Assembly (NCBI RefSeq): GCF_012767755.2
Contig: NZ_AP023189.1
Span: 6,326,001 to 6,390,000 of the forward strand
From: Pseudomonas tohonis
Lineage (GTDB): Bacteria > Pseudomonadota > Gammaproteobacteria > Pseudomonadales > Pseudomonadaceae
Length of the DNA stretch: 64,000 bases
Direction of reading: 5' to 3'
Below the pieces are notes generated by a model. That model searched no databases, was not told the DNA's origin, and saw nothing but the letters and a program-made list of their open reading frames with translations. Below, in pieces: positions 29,006 through 37,678 of this stretch (position 1 is its first letter; each line of letters opens with the position of its first letter). The position numbers and the translations under genes are program-made.

Positions 29006-29899
29006 TCAGTGTTTTGTGCTAGACGGCGCCGCGCTGCCGCCACCGGCGAACAGTTGCGCCACGTCGGCGGCGTCGAAGCTGTAGCGCTGGTTGCAGAACT
29101 GGCAGTCGATCACCACTGTGCCGCCGTTCTCGTCCAGCAGGGCTTCGGCGTCGGTGCGGCCCAGGCTGACCAGGGCGTTGGCCGAGCGCTGGCGCGAGCA
29201 GCTGCAGCGGAAGCTGATGGGGCGCGGGTCGAACAGGCGCACCTGCTCCTCGTGGTAGAGGCGGTGCAGCACGGTTTCGTTGTCCAGGCCCAGCAGTTCC
29301 TCGGCGGTGAGGGTGTCGGCCAGGGTGGTCAGGTGCTGCCAGCTGGCGGCGCGGGCTTCCGGGTCCTTCAGGCGGTCCGCCGGCAGTGCCTGGAGCAGGA
29401 GGCCCCGGGCGTTGCGGCCATCGGCGTTGAGCCAGAAGCGGGTCGGCAGCTGTTCGGAGTTGGCGAAGTAGGCGGACAGGCTCTCGGCCAGGTTGCTGCC
29501 CTCCAGGCTGACGATGCCCTGGTAGCGCTGGCCCTGCCTGGGGTCAACGGTCAGGGTCAGCACGCCCTCGGGCATCAGTTCGTGCAGGCCGGCACCGGGC
29601 TCCACCTGCTCGGCGTGGTAGCGGGCGATGCCGCGCAGCTCGCGATCGCTGGAGCACTCGACCATCAGCAGCGGCACGGCGCCGGAGGAGCGCGCCTGGA
29701 GCACCAGGAGGCCGTCGAACTTCAGGGTGCCGACCAGCAGCGAGGCGGCGGCGAGCATTTCGCCGAGCAGCTGGGCCACCGGTTCCGGATAAGGGTGCTT
29801 GGCCAGCACGTGGGCGTAGCTCTCGCCCAGGGCGACCATCTCACCGCGCACGTCGGTGTCGTCGAAAAGGAAGCGCTGGGTATTGTCGAAGGTCGGCAT
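29006..29899 (-). CDS. hslO: Redox-regulated chaperone Hsp33
   Basis: 297 residues. Cytoplasmic holdase activated by oxidative unfolding. The redox switch is complete: Cys232 and Cys234 ('CSC') and Cys266 and Cys269 ('CQFC') bind zinc when reduced and form disulfides when oxidised. The start is placed at '[16 protein letters not shown]'. No Shine-Dalgarno is visible on the coding strand and the frame is open upstream to 30490, so the start rests on family alignment. It is divergent from the PAP2 gene, 96 bp apart, and stands in the same neighbourhood as hslR, another heat-shock protein gene. Confidence 0.93.
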   Translation of the reverse strand: MPTFDNTQRFLFDDTDVRGEMVALGESYAHVLAKHPYPEPVAQLLGEMLAAASLLVGTLKFDGLLVLQARSSGAVPLLMVECSSDRELRGIARYHAEQVEPGAGLHELMPEGVLTLTVDPRQGQRYQGIVSLEGSNLAESLSAYFANSEQLPTRFWLNADGRNARGLLLQALPADRLKDPEARAASWQHLTTLADTLTAEELLGLDNETVLHRLYHEEQVRLFDPRPISFRCSCSRQRSANALVSLGRTDAEALLDENGGTVVIDCQFCNQRYSFDAADVAQLFAGGGSAAPSSTKH

Positions 29900-29995
29900 G
29901 AGGAGGAAACCCGGGAAGGAAAGATGACAGAACGATGACGGCGGACTATAAAGCGCGCCTTTCCACGGCCTGCGATAGATGAGGATGGGAATTTT

Positions 29996-30799
29996 ATGGA
30001 GAAACCGATGCGTGTCCAAGCCTCCTGGCGATGGCCGGCCCTGATCGGCCTGCACGCCTTCGCCCTGCTGCTGCTCGCCAGCTGGCTGTCGCCGGCTACC
30101 CGGGCGCTCTGGGACCAGGCCGACCGGGCCGTCTACCTGGCCCTCAACGGCTCCCTGGAAGGCCACCCGCTGTGGATGGGCTTCTGGGCCTTCTGCAGCA
30201 CGCGGCTGTTCGACATCCTCGCCGGCGGCCTGATGCTCGCCCTGCTGATCCGCCAGGACTGGGTGTTCCGCCGCCACCAGTTGCGCCCCGCGCTGTTCAC
30301 CTTCATCGCCCTGATGCTGGTGCTCGTGGCGGTGCGCATCCTCTTCACCCGCATCGCCGTGCACCATGGCTGGCAGCACGCCAGCCCCTCCATGGTGCTG
30401 GGCGGCATGCAGCTGTCCGATCACTTCCCGCTGCTGGAAAGCGTGTTCGAGGTGAAGGACCGCTCCAGCCGCAGCTTCCCCGGCGACCACGCGTCAGTGC
30501 TGATGCTCTGGGGCCTGTTCATGGCGATCTTCGCCCGTGGCTGGAACCGCGTGACGGTGATCGCCCTGGCCACCGCGATGATGCTGCCGCGCCTGGTGGC
30601 CGGTGCCCACTGGCTGGCGGACGACCTGGTCGGCGGCCTGTTCATCACCCTGCTGGTGCTGGCCTGGGGCTGGTGCACCCCGGCGGGCGACCACCTCGCC
30701 CGCGTGCTGGCCTGGCTGGCCAGCCCTGCCATGCGCCTGGGCAGCCGCGTGCCGTTGCTCAACCGCCTGGCGCTGCTGGACGACAAGCGCCTGCGCTAG
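29996..30799 (+). CDS. PAP2-family membrane phosphatase
   Basis: 267 residues with about six hydrophobic helices. The PAP2 motifs are partly visible: 'RSFPGDHAS' (the PSGH-type motif, near residue 160) and '[18 protein letters not shown]' (the R-x5-H-x3-D motif, near residue 200). The first KX6RP motif is not evident. Family members remove phosphate from lipid pyrophosphates or lipid A in the periplasmic face of the membrane; the substrate here is unknown. The gene ends within the palindrome ctag shared with the stop of the convergent hslR gene, so the two overlap by 3 bp. Confidence 0.8.
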   Translation: MEKPMRVQASWRWPALIGLHAFALLLLASWLSPATRALWDQADRAVYLALNGSLEGHPLWMGFWAFCSTRLFDILAGGLMLALLIRQDWVFRRHQLRPALFTFIALMLVLVAVRILFTRIAVHHGWQHASPSMVLGGMQLSDHFPLLESVFEVKDRSSRSFPGDHASVLMLWGLFMAIFARGWNRVTVIALATAMMLPRLVAGAHWLADDLVGGLFITLLVLAWGWCTPAGDHLARVLAWLASPAMRLGSRVPLLNRLALLDDKRLR

Positions 30800-31203
30800 C
30801 CCTCGAAATCGCCGGAGCCGCCGCGCAGGTAGTGGATCTGCCGGCGCTGCTTCTTGGTCGGCCGGCCCTCGGTCTGCACGCCCAGGGCACCGGCCTTGCG
30901 CAGGGCCGCCGCCTCCTCGCGGCGGGCGATGCTCTCGGCGGTCTCCTCGTAGAGCGTTTGCGCCTCGGGCGCGCCCCGGCGCACCACGGAAAGGGCGAGG
31001 ACCACCACGGTGCGCTCCTCGAAGCCGGTGCGGATCACGTACTGGTCACCGATCCGCGGCTCCTTGCCCGGCTTGCAGCGCTCGCCCCGGTGGTGGACCT
31101 TGCCGCCTTCGATGGCCTCCTTGGCCAATGCGCGGGTCTTGTAGAAACGCGCCGCCCACAGCCACTTGTCCAGCCGCACCTTGTCGTCGTCTTTGTCGCT
31201 CAT
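30796..31203 (-). CDS. hslR: Ribosome-associated heat-shock protein Hsp15
   Basis: 135 residues. RNA-binding protein that binds free 50S subunits carrying nascent chains and helps recycle them. The N-terminal S4 domain is 'RLDKWLWAARFYKTRALAKE' (residues about 10-29) and the C-terminus is basic ('GRPTKKQRRQIHYLRGG'). The start is the ATG at 31203 ('MSDKDDDKVRLDKWLW'), with a gagg motif upstream. It is convergent with the PAP2 gene and divergent from rimB. Confidence 0.92.
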   Translation of the reverse strand: MSDKDDDKVRLDKWLWAARFYKTRALAKEAIEGGKVHHRGERCKPGKEPRIGDQYVIRTGFEERTVVVLALSVVRRGAPEAQTLYEETAESIARREEAAALRKAGALGVQTEGRPTKKQRRQIHYLRGGSGDFEG

Positions 31204-31334
31204 GCCTCGGTTTCCATGCTGGCAGGCTGCACGGGATCGCAACCTGGAAATTTGTCTCCCGGCCGCACGCCGGGCCGGATGCAGTTGTCACAAGGGGCAA
31301 CTAGAATGCCGACAACTTTACCGGAAAGCCTGCT

Positions 31335-31811
31335 TTGAAGACTTTCGACCAACTCTCCGTGATCGGCCTGCGTGAATGGATAGCCCTGCCCGAACTCGGC
31401 ATGGTCGGCCTGCGCGCCAAGATCGACACCGGGGCCAGCACTTCCACCCTGCATGCCAGCGACATCGTGCCCTTCGAGCGCGATGGCCAGCGCTGGGTGC
31501 GCTTCACCGCGCACCTCGGCACCCTGGTGCAGCGGCGCCATCGCTGCGAGGCGCAGGTGGTCTCGGTGAAGACCATCAAGAGCTCCAACGGCCAGGCCCA
31601 GAGCCGCTATGTGATCAGCACCACGGTCGCCCTGGGCGATCGCGCCTGGCCGATCGAGTTCACCCTGGCCTGCCGCAAGACCATGCGCTACCGCGTGCTG
31701 ATCGGCTCCAAAGCCCTGGTGGACGGCCAACTGGTGGTCAACCCGGCCCTTAGCTACGTACAGGACAAGCCGACCCTACCGGCCTTCGACTCCCTTCCAG
31801 GTGCCCAATGA
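31335..31811 (+). CDS. rimB: Retropepsin-like protease RimB (RimK-associated)
   Basis: 158 residues of the ATP-dependent zinc protease/retropepsin-like family (formerly DUF785). The '[13 protein letters not shown]' motif near residue 29 is the D-T/S-G active-site signature of aspartic-type proteases. The start is taken as TTG with ggaaag about 7 bases upstream, since no ATG fits. The stop overlaps the rimK ATG (ATGA), so the two are coupled. In Pseudomonas fluorescens RimB acts with RimA and RimK in controlling ribosomal protein S6 modification. Confidence 0.85.
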   Translation: MKTFDQLSVIGLREWIALPELGMVGLRAKIDTGASTSTLHASDIVPFERDGQRWVRFTAHLGTLVQRRHRCEAQVVSVKTIKSSNGQAQSRYVISTTVALGDRAWPIEFTLACRKTMRYRVLIGSKALVDGQLVVNPALSYVQDKPTLPAFDSLPGAQ

Positions 31812-32713
31812 AAATTGCCGTGCTGTCGCGCAACCCGCGTCTGTATTCGACCCGTCGCCTGGTGGAGGCCGGCCAGCAGCGCGGGCACGAAATCCAGGTG
31901 ATCGACACCCTGCGCGCGTACATGAACATCGCCAGCCACAAGCCGCAGATCCACTACCGCGGCCAGCCGCTGGAAGGCTTCGACGCGGTGATCCCGCGCA
32001 TCGGCGCCTCGGTGACCTTCTACGGCTGCGCCGTGCTGCGCCAGTTCGAGATGATGGGCGTGTTCCCCCTCAACGAGTCGGTGGCCATCAGCCGCTCGCG
32101 GGACAAGCTGCGCTCCCTGCAACTGCTCTCGCGCAAGGGCATCGGCCTGCCGGTGACCGGCTTCGCCCACTCCCCCGACGACATCCCCGACCTGATCCGC
32201 ATGGTCAACGGCGCCCCGCTGGTGATCAAGGTGCTGGAAGGCACCCAGGGCATAGGCGTGGTGCTGTGCGAAACGGAGAAGGCGGCCGAATCGGTGATCG
32301 AGGCCTTCATGGGGCTGAAGCAGAACATCATGGTGCAGGAGTACATCCGCGAGGCCGGCGGCGCCGACATCCGCTGCTTCGTGGTGGGCGACAAGGTCAT
32401 CGCCTCGATGAAGCGCCAGGCCAAGCCGGGCGAGTTCCGCTCCAACCTGCACCGTGGCGGCAGCGCCAGCCTGATCAAGATCACCCCGGAAGAACGCATG
32501 ACCGCCATCCGCGCCGCCAAGGTCATGGGCCTGTCGGTGGCCGGCGTCGACATCCTGCGTTCCAACCACGGCCCGCTGGTGATGGAGGTGAACTCCTCCC
32601 CCGGCCTGGAAGGCATCGAAGTGACCACCGGCAAGGATGTCGCCGGGATCATCATCGAACACCTGGAAAAACACGCCGGCCCCAACATGACCCGCACCAA
32701 GGGCAAGGGCTGA
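31808..32713 (+). CDS. rimK: Ribosomal protein S6 modification enzyme RimK
   Basis: 301 residues, ATP-grasp ligase that adds glutamate residues to the C-terminus of ribosomal protein S6. Typical parts are the N-terminal '[20 protein letters not shown]', nucleotide-binding '[16 protein letters not shown]', '[19 protein letters not shown]', and the metal-binding end '[17 protein letters not shown]'. It starts inside the rimB stop. In fluorescent pseudomonads RimK activity responds to cyclic di-GMP; here a GGDEF-EAL protein gene lies about 1 kb downstream on the other strand. Confidence 0.95.
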   Translation: MKIAVLSRNPRLYSTRRLVEAGQQRGHEIQVIDTLRAYMNIASHKPQIHYRGQPLEGFDAVIPRIGASVTFYGCAVLRQFEMMGVFPLNESVAISRSRDKLRSLQLLSRKGIGLPVTGFAHSPDDIPDLIRMVNGAPLVIKVLEGTQGIGVVLCETEKAAESVIEAFMGLKQNIMVQEYIREAGGADIRCFVVGDKVIASMKRQAKPGEFRSNLHRGGSASLIKITPEERMTAIRAAKVMGLSVAGVDILRSNHGPLVMEVNSSPGLEGIEVTTGKDVAGIIIEHLEKHAGPNMTRTKGKG

Positions 32714-32817
32714 GTCCACCCTCCCCTGTCCACAAGGCGTCGGGTTGCACCCGGCATCAAGGAAGCATTGCGCTGAAACAGGCTCCGCTCCCCGGCCGGG
32801 GGCGGAGCTACCCCCCA

Positions 32818-33561
32818 TCAATGGGTGGTGGTGTCCCCGGCGGCCTTCTTCGCCAGGTAATGCGCGAACAGCTGGTTGGCGTTGCCCAGGGAGATCAGGT
32901 GGGCGTAGATCCAGCCGAGGAAGCCGGACTTGTGCAGGTCCAGCACCTTGTCGTCGGAAAGGGCCAGGAAGCGTTCCTCGTCCACCGCCAGGAAGTCGCT
33001 GAGCACGAAGCTCTCGCCGTTGCCGTGGCTGAGCTTGAGGCTGCGCGGGGACAGCAGCTCCAGTTCGTTGAGCCTGTCGACGAAGCGGCGGGTGCGCTCC
33101 ATCTCGGTGGTGAAGTTCTGCAGGAAGTGGATCATCTCTTCGAGGAAGGGGCTGTTCTGGCCGGCCTCGTCGAACAGCTCGCGGCCTTCTTCCTCGTTCC
33201 AGCCCGAGTAGGCGGCGTCGAAGCAGACGGTGAAGTTCTCCGCGCTGTCCTGGGCCAGGACGAACGGGTAACGGCGCACGAAGGCCGGGATGTAGCAGTT
33301 CTCCTGCCACAGGTTGTTGGCGTCGACGTAGCCGTTGTGGCCGGCCTTCAGGCCCAGCAGGGCGATGGGCACGGCCTGGGCGCCCTCGCCGATGAACACG
33401 ATCGGGTAATGGCGGGAGGCCTGGAAGAACTCCAGGCCGGCCAGCGGCACCAGGTGGGTGCTGGCGGCGAATTCGCTGTTGTGGAGGCTGGCGAGCTTCA
33501 GCGAGCGGTGCTCCTCGCGGTTCAGCGCCTTGATTTCCTTGTACAGCAGCAGCGTGGTCAT
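32818..33561 (-). CDS. SapC family protein
   Basis: 247 residues with the features of family PF07277 (SapC): N-terminal 'LALNREEHRSLKL'-like block, 'ASTHLVPLAGLEFFQASRHYPIVFIG', 'GYVDANNLWQENCYIPAFVRRYPF', and 'LHKSGFLGWIYAHLISLGN' near the C-terminus (each in short parts). Proteins of this family are associated with S-layer or secreted peptidase clusters in some bacteria, but no function is proven. No signal peptide is seen. The gene stands alone between rimK (convergent) and a degraded beta-barrel fragment. Confidence 0.8.
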   Translation of the reverse strand: MTTLLLYKEIKALNREEHRSLKLASLHNSEFAASTHLVPLAGLEFFQASRHYPIVFIGEGAQAVPIALLGLKAGHNGYVDANNLWQENCYIPAFVRRYPFVLAQDSAENFTVCFDAAYSGWNEEEGRELFDEAGQNSPFLEEMIHFLQNFTTEMERTRRFVDRLNELELLSPRSLKLSHGNGESFVLSDFLAVDEERFLALSDDKVLDLHKSGFLGWIYAHLISLGNANQLFAHYLAKKAAGDTTTH

Positions 33562-33587
33562 TACGTGGATCTCCTGGGAAGAGCGGG

Positions 33588-33740
33588 TTAACGGATGACG
33601 ATCTGCGCCAGGACCTGTCCACCATCCTGGTCGGGCACCCCATCCTTGAGGGTATGGGCCGCCACCAGGCTGATGTTCAGGTGGCGAGCCCAGTTGAAGT
33701 TAAGACCAGCACCGACGCTTTGCCGCGCCGGCCCCGCATG
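33588..33740 (-). pseudogene. C-terminal remnant of an outer-membrane beta-barrel protein, possibly TpsB/ShlB-FhaC type
   Basis: About 50 codons ending at the stop 33588-33590 read 'SVGAGLNFNWARHLNISLVA' then AHTLKDGVPDQDGGQVLAQIVIR. The pattern of alternating polar/hydrophobic strands, a '..GAGL..W.RHL..S' strand and a final 'LAQIVIR' looks like the last two strands of a two-partner secretion transporter. The frame runs upstream into the coding sequence of the next gene with no start of its own, so the 5' part of this gene is missing. Family assignment is by eye and could be wrong; another barrel family is possible. Confidence 0.4.
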
Positions 33741-33769
33741 CCCCGGCACCCCGGGATGCGGGAGCAGGC

Positions 33770-36700
33770 TCACGGGGCGCGCTGCCCCAGCCAGTCGACG
33801 AAGGCGGCCTCGTCCAGCGGCGGGCTGAAATGGAAGCCCTGGCCAAGGGCGCAGCCCAGGGCGCGCAGGCTCTGGTGCTGGCCGCTGGCCTCGATGCCTT
33901 CGGCGATGCACTCCAGGCCGAGGTTGTGGCCGATGGCGAGGATGGTGTCCACCAGCGCGGCGTCGCTGCCGGCCTGCTCCAGGCCTTCGACGAAGCTGCG
34001 GTCGATCTTCAGGCGGTCCAGCGGCAGGCGCTTGAGGTAGGTGAGCGAGGAATAGCCGGTGCCGAAGTCGTCGATGGCGAAGCGCACGCCCAGGCCCTTG
34101 AGTGCCTGCATGGCGGCGATGCACTGCTCGACGTCCTCCAGCAGGCTGCCTTCGGTGATCTCCAGCTCCAGGCGCTGGGCCGGTACGCCATGGCGCTGCA
34201 GGCAGTCGCTGACCCGGGCGACGAAATCACCCTGGCGCAGGTCGCGCGGGCTGATGTTGATGGCCATGACCAGCTCCGGCCAGCGCGGCAGCCACTGGGC
34301 CAGGGCGGCGCAGGCGCGGTCGAGCACCCAGTCGCTGAGTTCGAGGATCAGCCCGGTCTCCTCCGCCAGGGCGATGAACTGGGCAGGCGGCACCACCCCG
34401 CGCGTGGGGCTGCGCCAGCGCAGCAGCGCCTCGGCGCCGACCACCCGCTCGTCGGCCAGGGCCAGCTGTGGCTGGAACTCGAGGAACAGCTGCTCGCGCG
34501 CCACGGCCTGGCGCAGCTCGCTTTGCAAGTGCAGGCGCTGGTCGATGGCGGCCTGCATGGCCGGGGCGAAGAAGTGCAACGCATTGCGGCCACCCTGCTT
34601 GGCCCGGTACATGGCGGTGTCGGCCTGCTTGAGGACGTCCGCCGCGCCCTGGCGCTCGAAGGGGTGCAGGGCGATGCCGATGCTGGCGCTGACCGACAGC
34701 TCGTGCTCGCCGATACGGTAGCTGCCGTGCAGGCTGTGGAGCAGCTTGGTGCCCACCTCGGCGGCGTGTTCGGCGGCCGCCTCGGGGTGTTCGCCCAGAG
34801 CCTCGAGCAGCACCACGAATTCGTCGCCGCCCAGCCGCGCCAGGGTGTCTTCGGCGCGCAGGCAGCTGGCCAGGCGCGCGGTGACCTCGCGCAGCAGCGC
34901 GTCGCCCACCGGGTGGCCGAGGCTGTCGTTGACCGTCTTGAAGTGGTCCAGGTCGATGAACAGCAGGGCGCCGAAGCGGCCCTCGCGCACTTCCCGCGCC
35001 ATGGCGTGCTGCAGGCGGTCGAGCAGCAGGCGGCGGTTGGGCAGGCCGGTGAGTTCGTCGCTGTAGGCCAGGCGCTCGATCTCGCGCTGGTAGCGCTGGC
35101 GCTCGGAGATGTCGGTGATGCTCAGGCGGATCAGCGGTGCGGTGCCGCCGGGCAGCCGCACCAGGCGCACTTCGCAGGGGCGCACGCGGCCGGCGACATC
35201 GCGCATCAGCCATTCGAACACCGGTGCCTCGCCGGCCAGCGCGGCCTGGGCGTGGGCCTGGCCGACGTCCCGCGAGGGACGCCCGTCGGCCTGCAGTGGC
35301 GGGCTGAAGCTGGTGGGCATGCGCCCGATCAGTTGCTCGCGGGGCAATCCGTAGAGGCGTGCGGCGTTTTCGTTGGCCTCGGTGATGCCGCGCTCGACGT
35401 CGAACACCAGGATCGCCTCGGGGGCGTGCTCCACCAGGATGCGGTAGCGCGCCTCGGCCTCGCGCCGGGCGCTGACGTCTTCCACCAGGGCCAGCAGGGC
35501 GTACATGCGGCCGTCGCCATCGCGCACCGCGCGGACGTTGACGCGGGTATCGACGACGCTGCCGTCGGGCCGCAGGAAGCGCTTGTCCAGTTCGTAGCCG
35601 TCGCGCTGGGCGCTGCGCACCTGATGCAGCAGGGCCTGCTCGGCGCCACGGTCGTCGGGGTGGGTGATGCTCATCCAGTCGGCGCCCTGGAGCATCTCGC
35701 GGGAACGCCCGAGGATGCTGCAGAGCTTGAAGTTGACCTCTTCCCAGCAGTGTTCGGGCGAGCACAGGGCCATGCCGATCAGCGGCGCCTCGAAGAACAG
35801 GTGCAGATGCTCCTCGCGCTCACGCTGGCGTCGCTCGGCGCGCTTCTGCTCGGTGAGGTCCTGGATCGCGCCGTAGATGCGGATGACCCGCTCACCGTCG
35901 TGCTCGGCCAGGCCCTTGAGGCGCACCCAGCGGTAGTTGCTCTTGGCGGTGACGACACGCAGTTCGATGTCGAAGGGATCGGCGCTGCGCAGCACGTGAT
36001 CGAGGGTGGCGCGGGCCCGGGCGCGGCTGTCCTCGTCGAAATAATTCATCGCCTGTTCGAGGTTGGGCGCGCCGCCCACCGGCTCCAGGTCGTAGATGCG
36101 GAAGGTGCCCTCACTCCAGAACATCTGCTCGCTGGGCATTTCCAGCACCCAGCCGCCGATGTCGGCGATGGCCTCGGTCTGGCTCAGCAGGTGGGTCTGG
36201 CGCATCAGCTCCTCGCGGCGCAGGCCCAGTTCCTCGGCGAGCAGCTCGCGGCGGCTGACATCGTGCTGCAGGGCGACGAAATGGCTGATGCCCTGGTCGT
36301 CGTGCATCGGCGCCAGGGTCACTTCGTTCCAGAACAGGCTGCCGTCCTTGCGGTAGTTGCGCAGGATCGCCTGGCACGGCTCGCCGCGCCGGATGGCCGC
36401 CAGCAGGCGCGGCAGCTCGGGCTGGTTGCGGTCGTGGCCGACCAGGAAGCGGCAGTTGCGCCCCAGCACTTCCTTGCGGCTGTAGCCGGTGATGCGCAGG
36501 AAGGCGGGGTTGCAGTAGGTGAGCGGGAAGTCGGGCTGGCGCGCGTCGACGATGATCACGCCGAGCGGGCTGGCCTCGAGGGCCAGGCTGTTCATGGCCA
36601 GGGCCTGCTGCATCTCGGCGCGACGGCGCAGTTCCAGGCGCAGGTCGCTGAGGGTCCGCCCCACCAGCAGGGTGGAGACCATCAGCAGCAGCACGCTCAG

Positions 36701-37528
36701 GTGCAGCTCGATGCGCTGCGGCTCCAGCCACTGCGGGGCTTCGCCCAGCTCCCGCAGGAGCGGCAGCGAGAGCACGGTGGCGGTGGCCAGGCCGGCGCCG
36801 CAGAGGGCGCCGGGGAACCCCCGGGTGAGGGCCAGGCTGAGCATCACCAGGCCGATCAGGGGCAGGGTCAGCAACAGCGGCATCACCGCGATCGCCAGCG
36901 GCAAGGCGATGGCCAGCACCACCAGCAAGGGCCAGGGCGGCAGGCGCTGCATGGACTCGGCCAGCGGCGCGAAGGCGCCCAGCGCCCAGCGTCGACGGCG
37001 CAGCCAGGGGGTGAGGTAGGTGAGCAGCGGCAGGCAGACCACCAGGGTGGTGAGGCTGTCGCCCAGCCACATCAGCAGGCTGGCGGTGCCCCAGGCCTCG
37101 GGGGCGATCACCCCGGTGAGCAGCAGGCTGCCCTGCACGCCGATGGCCACCAGGGTCACGGGCACCAGCACGCCGAGCAGCATGAAACGCAGCAGGCTGG
37201 CGAAATCCGGCAGGGCGACATCGAAGCGCGGCGGCCGCAGGAGCAACCAGCCGACGCCGATGCTGAGGGTCTCGGGCAGGGCGTAGAAGGGCGCGAGGTG
37301 CCAGTCCAGGCCCCAGAGCGGCGCGCTCAGGGCGGCGTTGAGGAAAACCGCGAGCAATACCCGTGGGCCCCACCAGAGGCACGCCACCAGCCCCAGGGAA
37401 AAGGGCAGGTACCAGAGCGCGACGCCGCCGGAAACCTGGGTGCCCAGGGAGAGCCAGGTGGCGAGGTGCAGCAACGGCAGTGACGACCACCAGGTCCAGT
37501 TGGGCAAGCGGGCTTTAGCGGCGGGCAT
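33770..37528 (-). CDS. MASE1-PAS(x4)-GGDEF-EAL cyclic di-GMP protein
   Basis: 1252 residues. A hydrophobic N-terminus of about 300 residues (roughly eight helices) fits a MASE1-type sensor. Four PAS/PAC segments follow (about 310-430, 450-570, 580-700 and 710-830), for example 'ASPLGVIIVDARQPDFPLTY'. The GGDEF motif is intact at 900-904 with an upstream inhibitory RxxD site ('RAED' five residues before). The EAL domain has Glu-Ala-Leu at 1033-1035 and a complete 'DDFGTGYSSL' loop. Both a diguanylate cyclase and a phosphodiesterase activity are therefore possible. Located between a SapC gene remnant and amgS, near rimK, where it may feed cyclic di-GMP control. Confidence 0.92.
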   Translation of the reverse strand: MPAAKARLPNWTWWSSLPLLHLATWLSLGTQVSGGVALWYLPFSLGLVACLWWGPRVLLAVFLNAALSAPLWGLDWHLAPFYALPETLSIGVGWLLLRPPRFDVALPDFASLLRFMLLGVLVPVTLVAIGVQGSLLLTGVIAPEAWGTASLLMWLGDSLTTLVVCLPLLTYLTPWLRRRRWALGAFAPLAESMQRLPPWPLLVVLAIALPLAIAVMPLLLTLPLIGLVMLSLALTRGFPGALCGAGLATATVLSLPLLRELGEAPQWLEPQRIELHLSVLLLMVSTLLVGRTLSDLRLELRRRAEMQQALAMNSLALEASPLGVIIVDARQPDFPLTYCNPAFLRITGYSRKEVLGRNCRFLVGHDRNQPELPRLLAAIRRGEPCQAILRNYRKDGSLFWNEVTLAPMHDDQGISHFVALQHDVSRRELLAEELGLRREELMRQTHLLSQTEAIADIGGWVLEMPSEQMFWSEGTFRIYDLEPVGGAPNLEQAMNYFDEDSRARARATLDHVLRSADPFDIELRVVTAKSNYRWVRLKGLAEHDGERVIRIYGAIQDLTEQKRAERRQREREEHLHLFFEAPLIGMALCSPEHCWEEVNFKLCSILGRSREMLQGADWMSITHPDDRGAEQALLHQVRSAQRDGYELDKRFLRPDGSVVDTRVNVRAVRDGDGRMYALLALVEDVSARREAEARYRILVEHAPEAILVFDVERGITEANENAARLYGLPREQLIGRMPTSFSPPLQADGRPSRDVGQAHAQAALAGEAPVFEWLMRDVAGRVRPCEVRLVRLPGGTAPLIRLSITDISERQRYQREIERLAYSDELTGLPNRRLLLDRLQHAMAREVREGRFGALLFIDLDHFKTVNDSLGHPVGDALLREVTARLASCLRAEDTLARLGGDEFVVLLEALGEHPEAAAEHAAEVGTKLLHSLHGSYRIGEHELSVSASIGIALHPFERQGAADVLKQADTAMYRAKQGGRNALHFFAPAMQAAIDQRLHLQSELRQAVAREQLFLEFQPQLALADERVVGAEALLRWRSPTRGVVPPAQFIALAEETGLILELSDWVLDRACAALAQWLPRWPELVMAINISPRDLRQGDFVARVSDCLQRHGVPAQRLELEITEGSLLEDVEQCIAAMQALKGLGVRFAIDDFGTGYSSLTYLKRLPLDRLKIDRSFVEGLEQAGSDAALVDTILAIGHNLGLECIAEGIEASGQHQSLRALGCALGQGFHFSPPLDEAAFVDWLGQRAP

Positions 37529-37657
37529 TCTGACCTCAAGTCTACGCGCGCAGGAGGATTGTCCAGGGCGCCTAGAGTACGTGGGTCAGGGCAAAGTGAC
37601 ACTATGCAACAACGAGCCCGCGTCGCAGCCTGACGGAAGGCGTCGCGGTTGGACGCG

Positions 37658-37676
37658 GGCCCCGCCGCGCGGGGCC
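37658..37676 (-). terminator. GC stem-loop after envZ
   Basis: A 7-bp stem (ggccccg / cggggcc) with a 5-base loop begins 2 bases past the envZ stop on the minus strand. No T-run follows, so the assignment as a terminator is tentative. Confidence 0.45.
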
Positions 37677-37678
37677 TG

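Noticed and set aside
33830..37483. A 1217-codon open frame on the plus strand opposite the GGDEF-EAL gene
   Set aside because: The translation is low-complexity (Ala/Gly/Gln/Arg-rich) with no domain, while the opposite strand encodes a complete multi-domain protein. Such antisense frames are a by-product of high GC content.
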